Source: Hyperoodon ampullatus
Lineage: Eukaryota; Chordata; Mammalia; Artiodactyla; Ziphiidae
DNA length: 64,000 bases
Direction of reading: 5' to 3'
Assembly (NCBI GenBank): GCA_949752795.1
Contig: OX457062.1
Location: 92,493,777-92,557,776, forward strand
Of the stretch, positions 11,986 through 22,770 are shown piece after piece. The notes under the pieces are model-generated. The model was not told the DNA's origin. It did no database searches and was given only the letters and a program-made list of their open reading frames with translations. The first letter of the stretch is position 1. Every line of letters starts with the position of its first letter. The position numbers were made by a program, and so were the translations under genes.

Positions 11986-13135
11986 AGTCTGGGATAAGGA
12001 TGGGTAAAAAGCAGAAAGGATTTCAAAAAGGAGGTTTAGTGAATAAATGAACACAAGTTAGTGGGTAATTACAATGGACTATGGGTGATGTTACTGCAGG
12101 ACCAGGTACATGGTGCTATTGAGATAGGTCCTAATGATCAAATGGCATGTTTTAAAGAGCTCTGAAATGGACAGGATGGGATTCCCAGTGGTGGGAATAC
12201 CTTTGGCAGGTACACACAGGTTAGAAAACACCAGACGTGTTCAGAGACCCATGAGCTGGTCTGAAAAAAGAATCTGCTCAAGGTGAAGAGATGTTAACAA
12301 AAATGAAAATAATAACAAATGAAAAGAAGCATCTAAATAGCATAATAGTTGTGCCATAAAAAATCAGTGTGGGGACCAGGAAAAGGAGAGAAAAGAAAGG
12401 ACAGGGGAAGCCTGTTTTTGAACCCCCATCATGTTTTCTTAGGTTTTAAAGAATGTAAATCCTCACTTTGGTATCTAGTGCAGGACAATGAGTATGCATC
12501 TTTCAATAATTTTAGTGTTGGGAAAAGATGAGGAAAATAGGTAAAGAAAGAATTGGTTAGGTCAAAGTAACCCAACTGGCCAAGTGGATCCCCAAACACA
12601 GGTTTCCTGACCCCTACCCTAGGGATCTTTCACTGGACAGGCTGGCTTTGGGGTACCATGTTAGCACCAAGGCTAAGCCTCCAGGAAGCCTCAGAGTAGC
12701 TTTTGGGAAGAAAGTAGGGACTCCAGGGTACTGCAAAATAACTCAAGCCTTATAGATTTTCAATTATTTCTGGAAATTTCCACAGGCACCTTAGCTAAAT
12801 TATATTCCTTTTTACAGGCAGACTGTTTTGTCTTCTCTTGATCCCTTCTCTGACATCTCCCCACCATCACCACCTTTTACTCCATCAAACCTGAGTTATT
12901 CCCTGTTTAAAAATGCAGGACCGATAGAGTGGTTTACCTCTAGGTACTATTACCATCTTCTGGGTCTCTGCCTCCTTAGCCTTTGGAGTCTTAGATGTCT
13001 ATGGGCCCCATTCCTTGGTCTAGGAACAATTTTTCATCACTGTGGACATGACCTCAATGAAATTGGCCCCAGAACTCTGGGTCCTCAGCATATAGTTCTA
13101 CCTTTCCTCCCATAGTGGATGCTGTGGGTGCCTTT
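11986..13135. other. Single-copy DNA
   Basis: No gene is recognised. The 95-codon frame at 12828-13115 is proline/serine-rich at its start and has no recognised domain. Confidence 0.4.
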
Positions 13136-13545
13136 TAGGACCCACCAAGGTGCTCCAGCTGCCAAGAATGTTGCCTGCTAACTTCCCACAGCTGAGCCTT
13201 CCCTGGAACTTGCTCTCTGTCAAAGGAAGCTTCCTTGCCCAAGGTCATGTCCCCTCCCCAAATGCAGCTCATATCTAATGATTGCCCAGATACATCGCCA
13301 CAATTCCACACAGTTGTTCAGAGCTATCTGTGCTCCAGAATTCCCTGTGGGATCAGTTAGGCCCACTCTTGTGAATGCAGCACTTTCAGCTTCTCCCTTT
13401 GCCTGGTCCTGCTTCCCCTACTTTCTCAAGGGTACCGTTCCTGAGAGCACTCCTAAAGAACTCCTCACATGCAAATCTCCACTCTGGAGTCAGTTTTCCA
13501 AAGAACTGATGTATGACATTCCCATCGCCCTATATTTATTGTGAC
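13136..13545 (+). repeat. Possible unclassified ancient repeat (LTR-like 3' end)
   Basis: The segment ttcctgagagcactcctaaagaactcctcacatgcaaatctccactctggagtcag resembles the end of a mammalian interspersed repeat that I cannot name with confidence. No coding features are seen. Confidence 0.25.
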
Positions 13546-14645
13546 TTCTTTGTTGTTGCTGTAGTCACCTGCCCAATAATGAAAGAAAAACTCACAAACT
13601 TTGAAGGGGTCAGAGAGCAAGTTTTTGGTGGATTATGTACAACAGAATCCATCAAGTCAGGTCTTTAGCTCAGTTCCACCATTTTCTTCTTGGCCTGGAG
13701 TAAGAAATTCAGCATTCCTATGTACTCGCTTCTTCTGATTCAAAATGGGTAATAACCTATAGGATGGGGGTGATGGGGAAGAAAAATGAACAGATGGCTA
13801 AGCAAGTCCTAGAAGACCATTAAGTGCTATGGGAACACTTAAACTCTGTGGTGAAAGCTCTAAAATCTAGGGCCCCATAAGACTGAGACTCTACAGCCCA
13901 CTTCCTTGGAGGTAGTTTTGAAAACACCCTTTGCTTCATTTCCTGTGGATTATGCAACCACAGAATTCCTCTGGGGACTCAGCCACACCCCAAATCTTAG
14001 CCTAAATCACTGAGTTTGACACAGATTCACAGGAATTTGGCAAGGAGCTCACCCAATTTTTCTATCTCAAATTGGATCCAAATGTTGCCCAGGTTGGCTG
14101 AGAGTTCAGTCAGAAAAGAAGGAGGCCCAGGCCCATAACTGCTAAATGATGATATTTGAAACTCAAATGAGTTTGGCTTGCCTTTAAGAGTGGGAAGAAG
14201 TTTTGAGCCATAGTGTATGATATAAGCCCTGGTCCAACTCAAAACAGTTTCCACTTTTTTTTTTTGGTTATTGTTTCAGATCTGGATCTGCTGCTAACAT
14301 TCACAGGTCACTATGCTTATTCCAAATGCCAAGGCCAGTTACAGGGAACTTCGGGCTCCTATGGGGTCAAGGTATAGTGAAGAAGTAATGTTCCTTGAAT
14401 TCCCTCTGGAACAGAGCAAGCCTTGACAGAGGATGGAGAAGGGGGATGTTGGAGAAGGACTAAGGGAAATCCTTGGTTCAGCTCCTGTGAAGAGTCCAGC
14501 ATGGAGTTGGCTGCTCTGATTGAATTCTCCCTCTTTTCTCTGGGTATTCAGAAAGTGCTGGCCTCCTGCTTCCTGGAGTAGTGGCAATGACTAATACTTG
14601 TAGCAGTGATTTGGATAAAATTGTGAATTAGAGAAAGTTAGATTT
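13546..14645. other. Single-copy DNA
   Basis: No gene or named repeat is recognised. The minus-strand frames at 14027-14254 and 14339-14587 are short and featureless. Confidence 0.4.
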
Positions 14646-14649
14646 TGCT

Positions 14650-15136
14650 GCTCACATCAAATTTTCTATCACAACTTCTTAGAACCTTTTTCTTATTCTA
14701 TTTTTTTTTTCACCTGAAGAGCCTCCATCACAATCTCCACTGTTTTCAGGCTTCATCTACATCTCCTCCAGAATCCCCCACTACCCCAGCACCCAACCAC
14801 CGGGCTGGCCTTTCCCAAGCAATGTCACATTCTCTGGGCCTTTCTCCCTACACCCACCCCACATACTTGTCTTCATCTGAAGCCTCTCCACCTCCCACCA
14901 CCATTAAGATTCAGCTTTCACAGATCCTGTCTCCTACCTGCTTCGACAAACCACTATGTTATAAAATATATATTTATGGGAAAACCCACTAAAACTGTTG
15001 TCAAAATATGTGTGAGTCTTCACTTTGTCACTCACACAGCAAGTAACATCACGTAAACCATTTTGATTCTTTAAGCCTCAGTTACTTCACCTCTAAAAAC
15101 AGAGATGAAAAAACTTAACTCATAGGGCCTCAGATT
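14650..15136 (+). repeat. L2-like LINE, left part
   Basis: Weakly L2-like, C-rich sequence around ttaagattcagctttcacagatcctgtctcc. It is read as the 5' portion of the element that shows a clearer L2 tail at 15383-15630, after the inserted SINE. The identification of this left half is tentative. Confidence 0.45.
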
Positions 15137-15153
15137 AAAATTAACTCCCATCA

Positions 15154-15365
15154 TGGGGCTTCCCTGGTGGCACAGTGGTTGGGAGTCCACCTGCCGATGC
15201 AGGGGACACGGGTTCGTGCCCCGGTCCGGGAAGATCCCACATGCTGCGGAGTGGCTGGGCCCTTGAGCCATGGCCACTGAGCCTGCGCGTCCGGAGCCTG
15301 TGCTCCGCAACGGGAGAGGCCACAACAGTGAGAGGCCCTTGTACTGCAAAAAAAAAAAAAAAAAA
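15154..15365 (+). mobile_element. CHR SINE, short form, inserted in an L2
   Basis: Forward CHR SINE with head ggggcttccctggtggcacagtgg, a well-preserved B-box region (gggttcgtgccccgg), and end gaggcccttgtactgc followed by an A tail. The perfect 17-bp duplication aaaattaactcccatca flanks it at 15137-15153 and 15366-15382. That long, unmutated duplication and the low divergence suggest a fairly recent insertion. Confidence 0.95.
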
Positions 15366-15382
15366 AAAATTAACTCCCATCA

Positions 15383-15630
15383 AAAAACACCTCTTGATCT
15401 TCTGAAATAAGATGAAGTGCCCCTTCCCTATGCTGCTATGTCACCCAGTAATTCACTATCTTGAAGCATGTAACTTTGCATCTAAATTGCCTATTCCCTT
15501 TCTGACCCTCACTAGCCTGAGGCTCCTGACGGCAAGGACTACAGTTGATCACGCTTGAAGGCCAGCGCCTCACATAATGTCAGGCATGCAGCTGGTACTC
15601 AAAATGTGTGTGTTCAATGCACGGCCCACT
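15383..15630 (+). repeat. LINE-2 (L2) 3' tail
   Basis: Collinear with the L2 3' end: cactagcctgaggctcctgacggcaaggactacag, then ccagcgcctcacataatgtcaggcatgcagctggtactcaaaatgtgtgtgttcaatg. It continues the L2 interrupted by the CHR SINE. Confidence 0.7.
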
Positions 15631-16865
15631 CTGAGAGCATTTATAAATAAGTCGAGATTGTTTCTCTCAGAAAGCATATTTATACTGGAACAGGGTCCTT
15701 TTTGGACCATGTCTTTCCTGGAGGAAAGACCATAATGGTGCAGGATGTTTGGAAACAGGTGCAGTTCATGTTGTCCCTCAAATAACTCCATGTAGGTGGC
15801 CTCTTGCTCTTTGCCGACGTCCAGCTGGCCCTGGGCCCTTGCACCTGAGGGGGGATATCTGAGACTCTTGAAATTTCCTGTTCCATTTCAGTGACACCAG
15901 TTTGGCTCAGTTTTCGCCTCCAAGCTGGGATCAAATGTTGCCCAAGTATGGAGGGAAGAGGAGAGATATCTCGTTCTCTCCCTTGACTTTCCTCACTTCC
16001 ACTCCTCTCTTCTCACGTTCTTCAGGAAGCTTAAACTAGATTCCCAGGGAGGCGTCCTGTCCTGGTCACCAGCAGCCTACACAGAAGTGGGCTCTGCCAC
16101 TGCTCTAAGCAGCTCACGATGGGTACCGAAAGTTCCTGGGTGGGGGTGGGAGTGGGGCGTGCTCCACATGATGGGGAGAAGTGAAGAGGAGTGGGATGCA
16201 GGGGATATGTGATGTGGGAGATGCCTGTGTTCACAGAGCAAAGTGATGTTGTACAGAAAGCCTGCCTGTGCTAATGAGCCTGGGAAAAGGACAGAAAGGA
16301 AATGGATTATTTCTGTTATGCCTTTTGGGAGACGGTTTTCCATGTGTCTGTCTCACATTTTTTACGTCTGGCAAGTAGGAGCAGTGACTGCTTTCCTTCC
16401 ATCCTTTCAAGGCTGTTTTTAGAGCAAATAGCATCGAAAGAAAGAGCTAGCCTGGAGCACAGGGCAGGTATGCTGACTACCCATTATACAAAATTGGGGT
16501 TCTCTAAGCTCAGGCTCCTCTCCGTACTGCACCCCACAGTGTGATCAGCCATCACCTGGCTCTCTTCCCATTGCCCTGTGCAATTTGAGTCCAGTGAAAC
16601 AATGCAAATATGTTGATACTCATGTTGCTTGCTGTGCTATGAGTGATCAAGTCCTTCATCTCTGATCTAGGAGTCTCACGGATTCGTTCAGCATCCATGA
16701 AACTGTGTCAGGTTAACTTGTAAGCTTAATAGGAGTGTAGCATTTCAAACCCTTCACAGTTCTTGACAATGCTCTCTCCTCTCTACCTAAAGGCAGCAAT
16801 ACAAGAATTCGGCCCTTTATGCCCTATCTCCCTGGGAAAAGAGGGGTGAGAGAAAAAGAGGATCT
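15631..16865. other. Single-copy DNA
   Basis: No gene is recognised. Overlapping minus-strand frames at 15570-15934 and 16031-16434 are each under 90 codons and have no recognisable domain or start context. Confidence 0.4.
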
Positions 16866-16869
16866 ATTG

Positions 16870-17090
16870 ATTGAATGTCCTCTGTTTGCCAAGCTGGACT
16901 GCACTGAGCTGAGCCTTTCATCTATTAATTCATTTAATCTTCACGATAATCCTGGGAATAGGCATTATCCTACCCATTTTACAGATGAGGAATCCTAGGC
17001 TCAGTGAGGTGACCTGCCTCTCCAAGGTCACACGCAGATACAGTGTAGGGGCAGGATTTAAACCTAGACCTGTGTTTGCTAAGAGAGCCC
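16870..17090 (-). repeat. MIR SINE
   Basis: Reversed MIR order on the plus strand: ctattaattcatttaatcttcacgataatcctgggaatagg, then cattttacagatgaggaatcctaggctcagtgagg, then ccaaggtcacacgcag, then gcaggatttaaacctagacctgtg. Confidence 0.9.
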
Positions 17091-18685
17091 CTGATTCCTC
17101 TATTACAACATTCTGGAAAGTCAGTCAGTTCTTCGTGCTGACTAGGTGCCCAGCCCAAGATAGCTTGGGAGATGCCAGCAAGCCTAAAATCATTTCTCTC
17201 CCCAGTCTGTTATCTGCCTTGTGATTTTGCCTAGTTCTACCGCTGGGTACACTCCTTTACTCCTAGCTTAACAGAGAACTTTTTACTTTTTTCATTTGAT
17301 CTAGACTTCTACCTTCTCTTTTCTGGGACCCCTGCCTCCCACCGATATCATGCTGATTTCTTAGCCTTCATCTTCTTGATCCTGCCTATTGCCTTGTTTT
17401 ATTTTATTCTATTTTTCCTACTCAGAAGGAAGGATGTGAAGCAATTTCTCTGATATCACAGAATCCATAACACTCTCCAGACTTCACAGTTCTAAAAAAT
17501 CTTGTTTGGTTTTCAGATGTGACTAGAGTGATTTGCACCCGGATGCTTAGACTGGCCATCTGCTCAAAGGCTGCTCAGAAAGGCATGCCCATGTGTTCTC
17601 CTGCCACAGACCAGTCTGCTCTGCCTGCAGCTGTGGGTTTCCAGGACCTTGTACCTATGCCACATTGTTTGAAGCTGAGCTTCAAGGAATCGTAAGAGCA
17701 TTTGCCTGGACCTACTACATAACCTAAATACAGCATGAACTGACCTTGTCTTATAGGAAGTGGGTCAAGGAATGAGCCTCTTTTTTGTGCAGATCTTGTT
17801 TATTTTCCAATTAAGAGGGGAAAGCACCAGGCAGATGGAGTATACATGTGAGTACGAGGGAGACAGAAAAATGAGCAGCCCTTTCCATCGAGAGGGTTTG
17901 CTGAGGTCTCAGCCTTTAGAAAATCACTGTTAATTCCTCTCTCTGAGGCTGGATATCACTAGATAACCAAGTTCTTGTGGGAGCTTTCATGAGGGTTATA
18001 GTTCGCTAATAAAAATAAATGTTGTAAAATAATCTAAATGTTTGACTGAGAATATACATGCTTCTTTATGGAGTAGACTTAGTTTGGCAATAAACTTCTA
18101 TAGCTGACCTAACTCTAATTCTCTGGGGAAGAAAATTGCCACCTACCCCAGAACACCATCCAAATACTCACAAGAATGGGCCAATTAGTGATTCATATTT
18201 TAAACACTTATTAGCACTGCCCATACTCAGGCTAAGCAAATTTTTGAAATAAAAATAAAAAGATGAAGGGACATTGACCATGCTTTATGGAGCTCATAAC
18301 CAAATTGAAGAGAAAGACAGTAATACTTGAAAAAGAAATAACCTACACCAGACTGTAGGTGAAAAGACACATATGAGCAGCCGAGATGGTAACCAGGTGC
18401 TTCAGAAATTGTGGAAAACTATCATTAGTCTCCTAGTTACCAAGACTCTAAATTGGGGTGACGTCTTGAAAGCCCACACCTACTTCACTCCCACCCAGAT
18501 GCCTCCAAAATCCCTCTCACAGCCTCCTCTTTCTCCTTTCCACACCTAATGTCAGCACCTTACTTCAAGACTTTATCAATTTATATTTAAATTTTTAAAA
18601 CTTGCATGTCTCCTTGCTGGCCTCTTCCCACTTTAATTCACATGGAGTACAAATGAAGCTCTGATCAAAAACTGCAGAAGTATCT
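17091..18685. other. Single-copy DNA
   Basis: No gene or named repeat is recognised over about 1.6 kb. Confidence 0.4.
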
Positions 18686-18689
18686 TTGA

Positions 18690-18890
18690 AGGGAGCATGG
18701 TTTGAGGGAAAGGGAAGAACCTGGACCGTAGCAGATCACCTGGGTTAAAACCATCCTTTTGCTTTAACCTCGAGCAAGTTGCCTTAACTATGTGGAATTT
18801 GTTGATTTATCAAATGGTCATCATATCCATTTGTCAGGATTAAATGAGCTCATGAAATAAAGGACCAAATACCAGGCTTGGCATCATAGA
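18690..18890 (+). repeat. MIR SINE
   Basis: MIR in forward order: agcatggtttgagggaaaggg, then ctgggttaaaaccatcc, then ctcgagcaagttgccttaacta, then gtcaggattaaatgagctcatg, then caggcttggcatcatag. Confidence 0.75.
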
Positions 18891-18894
18891 GCAG

Positions 18895-19138
18895 ACAACA
18901 GCTGACATTTATAAGGCACCAGGTACTGATCCAAGCGTTCAACGTGTATCCATTCATTTAAGCCACATAACAACCTTGCTAGCTGGGTTCCGTTTTCATC
19001 AGCTTCAATTTGCAGATGAGGAGACACAGGCTTAGAGAGTTTAAGTAAATTCCTCAAGGTCACACAGCTGTGAGTGGCAGAAGCTCGGATTTAAACCCAA
19101 CCATTCTGTTCTCAGAGCCTATGCTTTTAACCACCATG
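18895..19138 (-). repeat. MIR SINE, back-to-back with the previous one
   Basis: Reversed MIR order: cattcatttaagccacataacaacc, then tttgcagatgaggagacacaggcttagagag, then aaggtcacacagctgtgagtggcagaagctcggatttaaaccc. It abuts a plus-strand MIR within a few bases. Confidence 0.9.
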
Positions 19139-19247
19139 TTTGCTGAACTTTGTTGAATAAATTACCCATAGCTATTAGTTCCCTTCCCTTCAAGAACAAG
19201 TGAGCTACATTAACTTTTTCAAGTAGGAAGATTAAAAGTATTTAAAC

Positions 19248-19574
19248 TAGGGGTGAGCAGACAACATACCATAGGCCAAATATGGCTCATTGCCTCTTTG
19301 TGAGGCCCACAAACTAAGAATGGTTATGTTTTCAAATGGTTGAAAAAAATTTTTTAAATAATATTTGGAGACATGTGAAAATTATACAAAATTCAAATTT
19401 TAATTCCTACCAATAAAGTTTTATTGGAACACAAATATGTCCATTTACGTATCATCTCTGCCACTTTTGGACTGTAAGAGCAAAACTGAATAGTTGCAAG
19501 AGAGACCCTACAGCCCCCTAACCCTAAAATATTTACTCTCTGATCCTTTACAGGAAAAGATTGCTGACCCCCTA
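19248..19574. mobile_element. Non-autonomous hAT DNA transposon
   Basis: About 327 bp with related ends (taggggtgagcagac on the left; gattgctgacccccta on the right, its inverted counterpart). The body is typical of a widespread mammalian hAT/MER family: gccaaatatggctcattgcc, aataaagttttattggaacacaaatatg, cctaaaatatttactctctgatcctttaca. Candidate 8-bp target duplications are atttaaac (19240-19247) and atataacc (19575-19582), with six of eight bases equal, as expected for hAT. There is no transposase frame, so it was moved in trans. I do not name the subfamily. Confidence 0.8.
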
Positions 19575-19639
19575 ATATAACCAAAAACTCTGGCGAATGA
19601 AGAGAAGTGGATTTAAGGGCTTGAATTTCTCAGGAATGT

Positions 19640-19866
19640 TGCTGCCTTTCACCCCCCTTCTCAGACCCTCGATGGACTACTCCCGCACCTGCACTTCATT
19701 AGGAGATGGGGGTGGGGCGGAAAGAAATCTCCAACCCGGTAGTTTGTTGAATTTCTTGGGTGGAGGAGGACGATGGAAGGACGCTCGCTGGTGAGGGTGA
19801 AGGTGAGGCTTTCTTTTCAGTTCTGAATTACAGCCAGATGAGTTTATCCCTTTTTTGGCTGTGGTA
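19640..19866. promoter_or_regulatory. CpG-rich single-copy stretch, left part
   Basis: Between about 19665 and 19800 I count seven CpGs in a GC-rich context (ccctcgatgg, ctcccgcacc, ggggcggaaag, aacccgg, gacgatgg, acgctcgctgg). The surrounding single-copy DNA is strongly CpG-depleted. The stretch continues to the right of the CHR SINE at 19878-20088. A CpG cluster can mark a regulatory element or promoter remnant. No TSS motif or gene is visible, so the regulatory role is inference. Confidence 0.3.
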
Positions 19867-19877
19867 TGATAACTTTT

Positions 19878-20088
19878 GGTTTGGTTTTTTTTTGCGGTAC
19901 GCGGGCCTCTCACTGCTGTGACCTCTCCCATTGCGGAGCACAGGCTCCGGACGCGCAGGCTCAGCGGCCATGGCTCACGGGCCCAGCCGCTCCGCGGCAT
20001 GTGGAATCTTCCCGGACCGGGGTACGAACCCGTGTCTCCTGCATCGGCAGGCGGACTCTCAACCACTGTGCCACCAGGGAAGCCCCAG
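19878..20088 (-). mobile_element. CHR SINE, short form
   Basis: Reverse CHR SINE: T-rich tail, then gcggtacgcgggcctctcactgctgtg through to ccaccagggaagccc. The 11-bp duplication tgataactttt is perfect at 19867-19877 and 20089-20099. Many CpGs of the consensus are still present, suggesting a young copy. All open frames here are SINE translations. Confidence 0.95.
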
Positions 20089-20099
20089 TGATAACTTTT

Positions 20100-20345
20100 A
20101 ATGTGCTTAGTAAGCGCAGGTGCTCAGCAGTCAGGGGAGGAGAGGCCGTAGCCAAGTCGCATCACAGGTGTCTTCTCCCGAGGGCCAGGCCGTGAGCGGA
20201 AAAGCCGCCTGCTTAGACGCCTTCCAAGTGTCTACCTGCTCTTCACTGGGGAATGATAATGGCTCTTGGGCTTTTGCACAGGGCTGGGAGCCAGTTCACC
20301 TGGGTTCCATGTTGAGATTTCTCAGCAGATTTCCAGCGTGGTAGC
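20100..20345. promoter_or_regulatory. CpG-rich single-copy stretch, right part
   Basis: Between about 20113 and 20220 I count eight CpGs (aagcgcagg, ggccgtagcc, aagtcgc, tcccgagg, ggccgtgagcgg, agccgcc, agacgcc). My rough observed/expected ratio is above 0.7. The 74-codon frame at 20120-20344 has no recognisable domain. Function is unproven. Confidence 0.3.
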
Positions 20346-20494
20346 ACCAAGTGGATTCCTTTCTTTCTGCCTTGCTTAACATAATTAAACTGAAGTCAGA
20401 TGTTTATCGGATTCTCCAGTGTGTTCATGCATCCAGCCTATAAGATAACCAGTAAACAAGAGGGTGATAACGGCAGGGATATGACTGCTTGTTT

Positions 20495-20531
20495 TCTTTT
20501 TTTTTTTAATTTTCTAAAACATATATAACAT
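20495..20531 (-). mobile_element. LINE-1 3' terminus, left piece
   Basis: A poly-T run followed by aattttctaaaacatatataacataac is the reversed 3' UTR end of the L1 that resumes at 20774 beyond the inserted SINE. Confidence 0.75.
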
Positions 20532-20539
20532 AACATTTA

Positions 20540-20541
<2 letters not shown>

Positions 20542-20572
<31 letters not shown>

Positions 20573-20763
20573 GGTACGCGGGCCTCTCACTGCTGTGGCC
20601 TCTCCCGTTGCGGAGCACAGTCTCCAGACGCGCAGGCTCAGCGGCCATGGCTCACGGGCCCAGCTGCTCCGCAGCATGTGGGATCCTCCCAGACCGGGGC
20701 ACAAACCCGTGTCCCCTGCATCGGCAGGCGGACTCTCAACCACTGTGCCACGAGGGAAGCCCC
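20542..20763 (-). mobile_element. CHR SINE, short form, inserted in an L1
   Basis: Reverse CHR SINE with a long T tract at about 20542-20570, then gcggtacgcgggcctctc through to ccacgagggaagcccc. The duplication aacatttacc flanks it (20532-20541, 20764-20773). It splits the 3' UTR of an older L1. Confidence 0.95.
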
Positions 20764-20773
20764 AACATTTACC

Positions 20774-22105
20774 ATTTTAAACATGTTTAAGGGAACAGTT
20801 CTGTGACATTAAGTATATTCACATTGTTGTGCAGCCATCACCACCACCCATATCCACAACTCTTTCATCTTCCCCAGCTGAAACTCTGCTGCCACTGAAC
20901 AATAACTCCCCATTTTCCCTCCCTCCAGAGACCAACAACTACCTCTTTCTGCCTCTGTGAATTAGACTTCTCCAGGTATCTCAGGTAGGTGGAACCATAC
21001 AGTACTTTTCCTTTTGCATCTGGCTTATTTCACTTAGAATGATGTCTTTAACGTTCATCCATGTTGTAGCATATGTCAGAATTTCCTTCCTTTTTAAGGC
21101 TGAATAATATTTGATTTATGTAATTTTGTTTATCCATTTACCTGTTGATGGACACGAGTATTTTTCTACCTTGTGGCTGTTGTGAATAATGCTGCTATGA
21201 ACATGCTCATACAAATATCTGTCAAGTCTCTGATTTCACTTCTTTTGGATATATATTGCAAAGTGGAATTGTTGGGTCACATGATAACTCTGTTTTTAAT
21301 TTCTGGAGGAACAACCACACTGTGTTTCATAGTGCCTGGACCATTCTGCATTTCCATCAGCAGTGCATAATGGTTCCAATTTCCCCAAATGCTTGCCAAT
21401 ACTTGTTATTTTCTCCTGTTTTTTGTGTTTGTTTGTTTGTTTAGTAGTAACCATTCTGATGGATGTGAAGTGGTATCTCGTGGTTTTGATTTGTGTTTTC
21501 CTAGTAATGTTAAGCATCTTTTCATGTGCTTATTGGCTAATTGGTGTCTTCTTCAGAGAAATGTCTGTTCAGGTCATTGCCCATTTTTGATTTGGATTGT
21601 TTGTTTTTGGTGGTTGTTGAGTTGTAGGTTCTTTCTGTATTCTAGATATTAACCCTTTGTCAGTTACATAATTTGCAAATATTGTTTCCTATTCCATGGG
21701 TTGCCTTTTCACTCTGTTGATAGTGTCCTTTGATGCACAAAATGTTTTGATTTTGATATAGTTGCCGTTATCTATTTTTCTTTTTGCTGTTGCCTGTGTT
21801 TTTGGTGTCATATCCAAGATATTGTTGCCAAATCCAATGTTGGGAAGAGTTTCTCCTATGTTTACTTTAAGAGTTTTATAGTTTTAGCTTTTACATTTAG
21901 GTCTTTATTCCATTTTGGATTAATTTTTGTATATGGTATAAGGTAAGTGTTCGACTTCATTCTTTTGCACATGGATATCCAGTTTTCCCAACATCATTTG
22001 TTGAAAAGACTGTCCTTTCCCCACTGAATGGTCTGGGTACCCTTATCAAAAATCTTTGACTGTATATGTAAGGGTTTATTTCTGAGTTGGCTTGAGTTTT
22101 GATAT
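20774..22105 (-). mobile_element. LINE-1, older copy, 3' UTR and ORF2 end
   Basis: Reversed L1. The 3' UTR reads cattaagtatattcacattgttgtgcagccatcaccaccac. It is followed by decayed ORF2: tatccatttacctgttgatggacac, ggaattgttgggtcacatga, ttcatgtgcttattggctaattgg, ttggattaatttttgtatatgg. The text ends near 22105, where a 5' truncation is presumed. Stops and frameshifts are frequent and no long frame survives. It is an older L1M-type copy. Confidence 0.9.
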
Positions 22106-22305
22106 TAGCAGATGTGCCTCTCAAATCAAGACCCAAGTTGTATAAACTTTCCATAGACGATCTAAGAGCCAATGCATTCATGCTCTTAGAACATCGGTGA
22201 TAGCCCATCTCAAGCTAGAGTTTCAAATGCATGAATCTGTATCACCACTAGTTTGTGAGTTCCCAGAGAGCAGGAACTCTCTTATAACTCAAATTTAAAC
22301 TTAAT
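22106..22305. other. Single-copy DNA
   Basis: Nothing recognised between the L1 and the L2. Confidence 0.35.
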
Positions 22306-22309
22306 CTAT

Positions 22310-22770
22310 ATGTTTTGTTCATCCATTATGTGTCCAGAATCATGATAGCAGTAAGGATGCAGACACTTGTACTTAAGAGCTTGCAAATTAGCAGAGAAAT
22401 AAACATGCAAACATATGAATGTCTTTTTGTGAGAAGAATACTCCAGAAGGTAAAGTAGGGGTACAAAGATGGAAGTGGTGACATCTAGTTGGAGAGGAGA
22501 GAGAACTTTCTCAGAAGTGGTCACACTTCTGCTGAGTTTGAAGGATGATTAAGAGTTTGCCTAACAAACAAAAAAGGCGGAGGTCATCAGGACATTCAAA
22601 ACGCAGGAACCACACCTGCAGACTTGGAGGGGGGCTGCAGTATGGTTGTTGGAGGACTAGCACATATATTACAAGGCCAGGAGTGGTGGGAGAAGAGCCT
22701 AGAGGGGTAGGCAGGAGACAGGTCCCAGAACTTGAACTTTATTTTGAGTGTGATTGGAAGGATTTACATG
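22310..22770 (-). repeat. LINE-2 (L2), reversed
   Basis: Plus-strand order is that of reversed L2: catgatagcagtaaggatgcagac, then agagaaataaacatgcaaac, then gctgagtttgaaggatgatt, then cctgcagacttgg, then ttactacaaggcc-like text, then tgaactttattttgagtgtgattggaagg. The copy is old and diverged. Confidence 0.75.

Noticed and set aside
14650..14992. 115-codon proline/serine-rich plus-strand frame as an exon
   Set aside because: It lies in weakly L2-like C-rich sequence, has no splice context, and is explained by composition.
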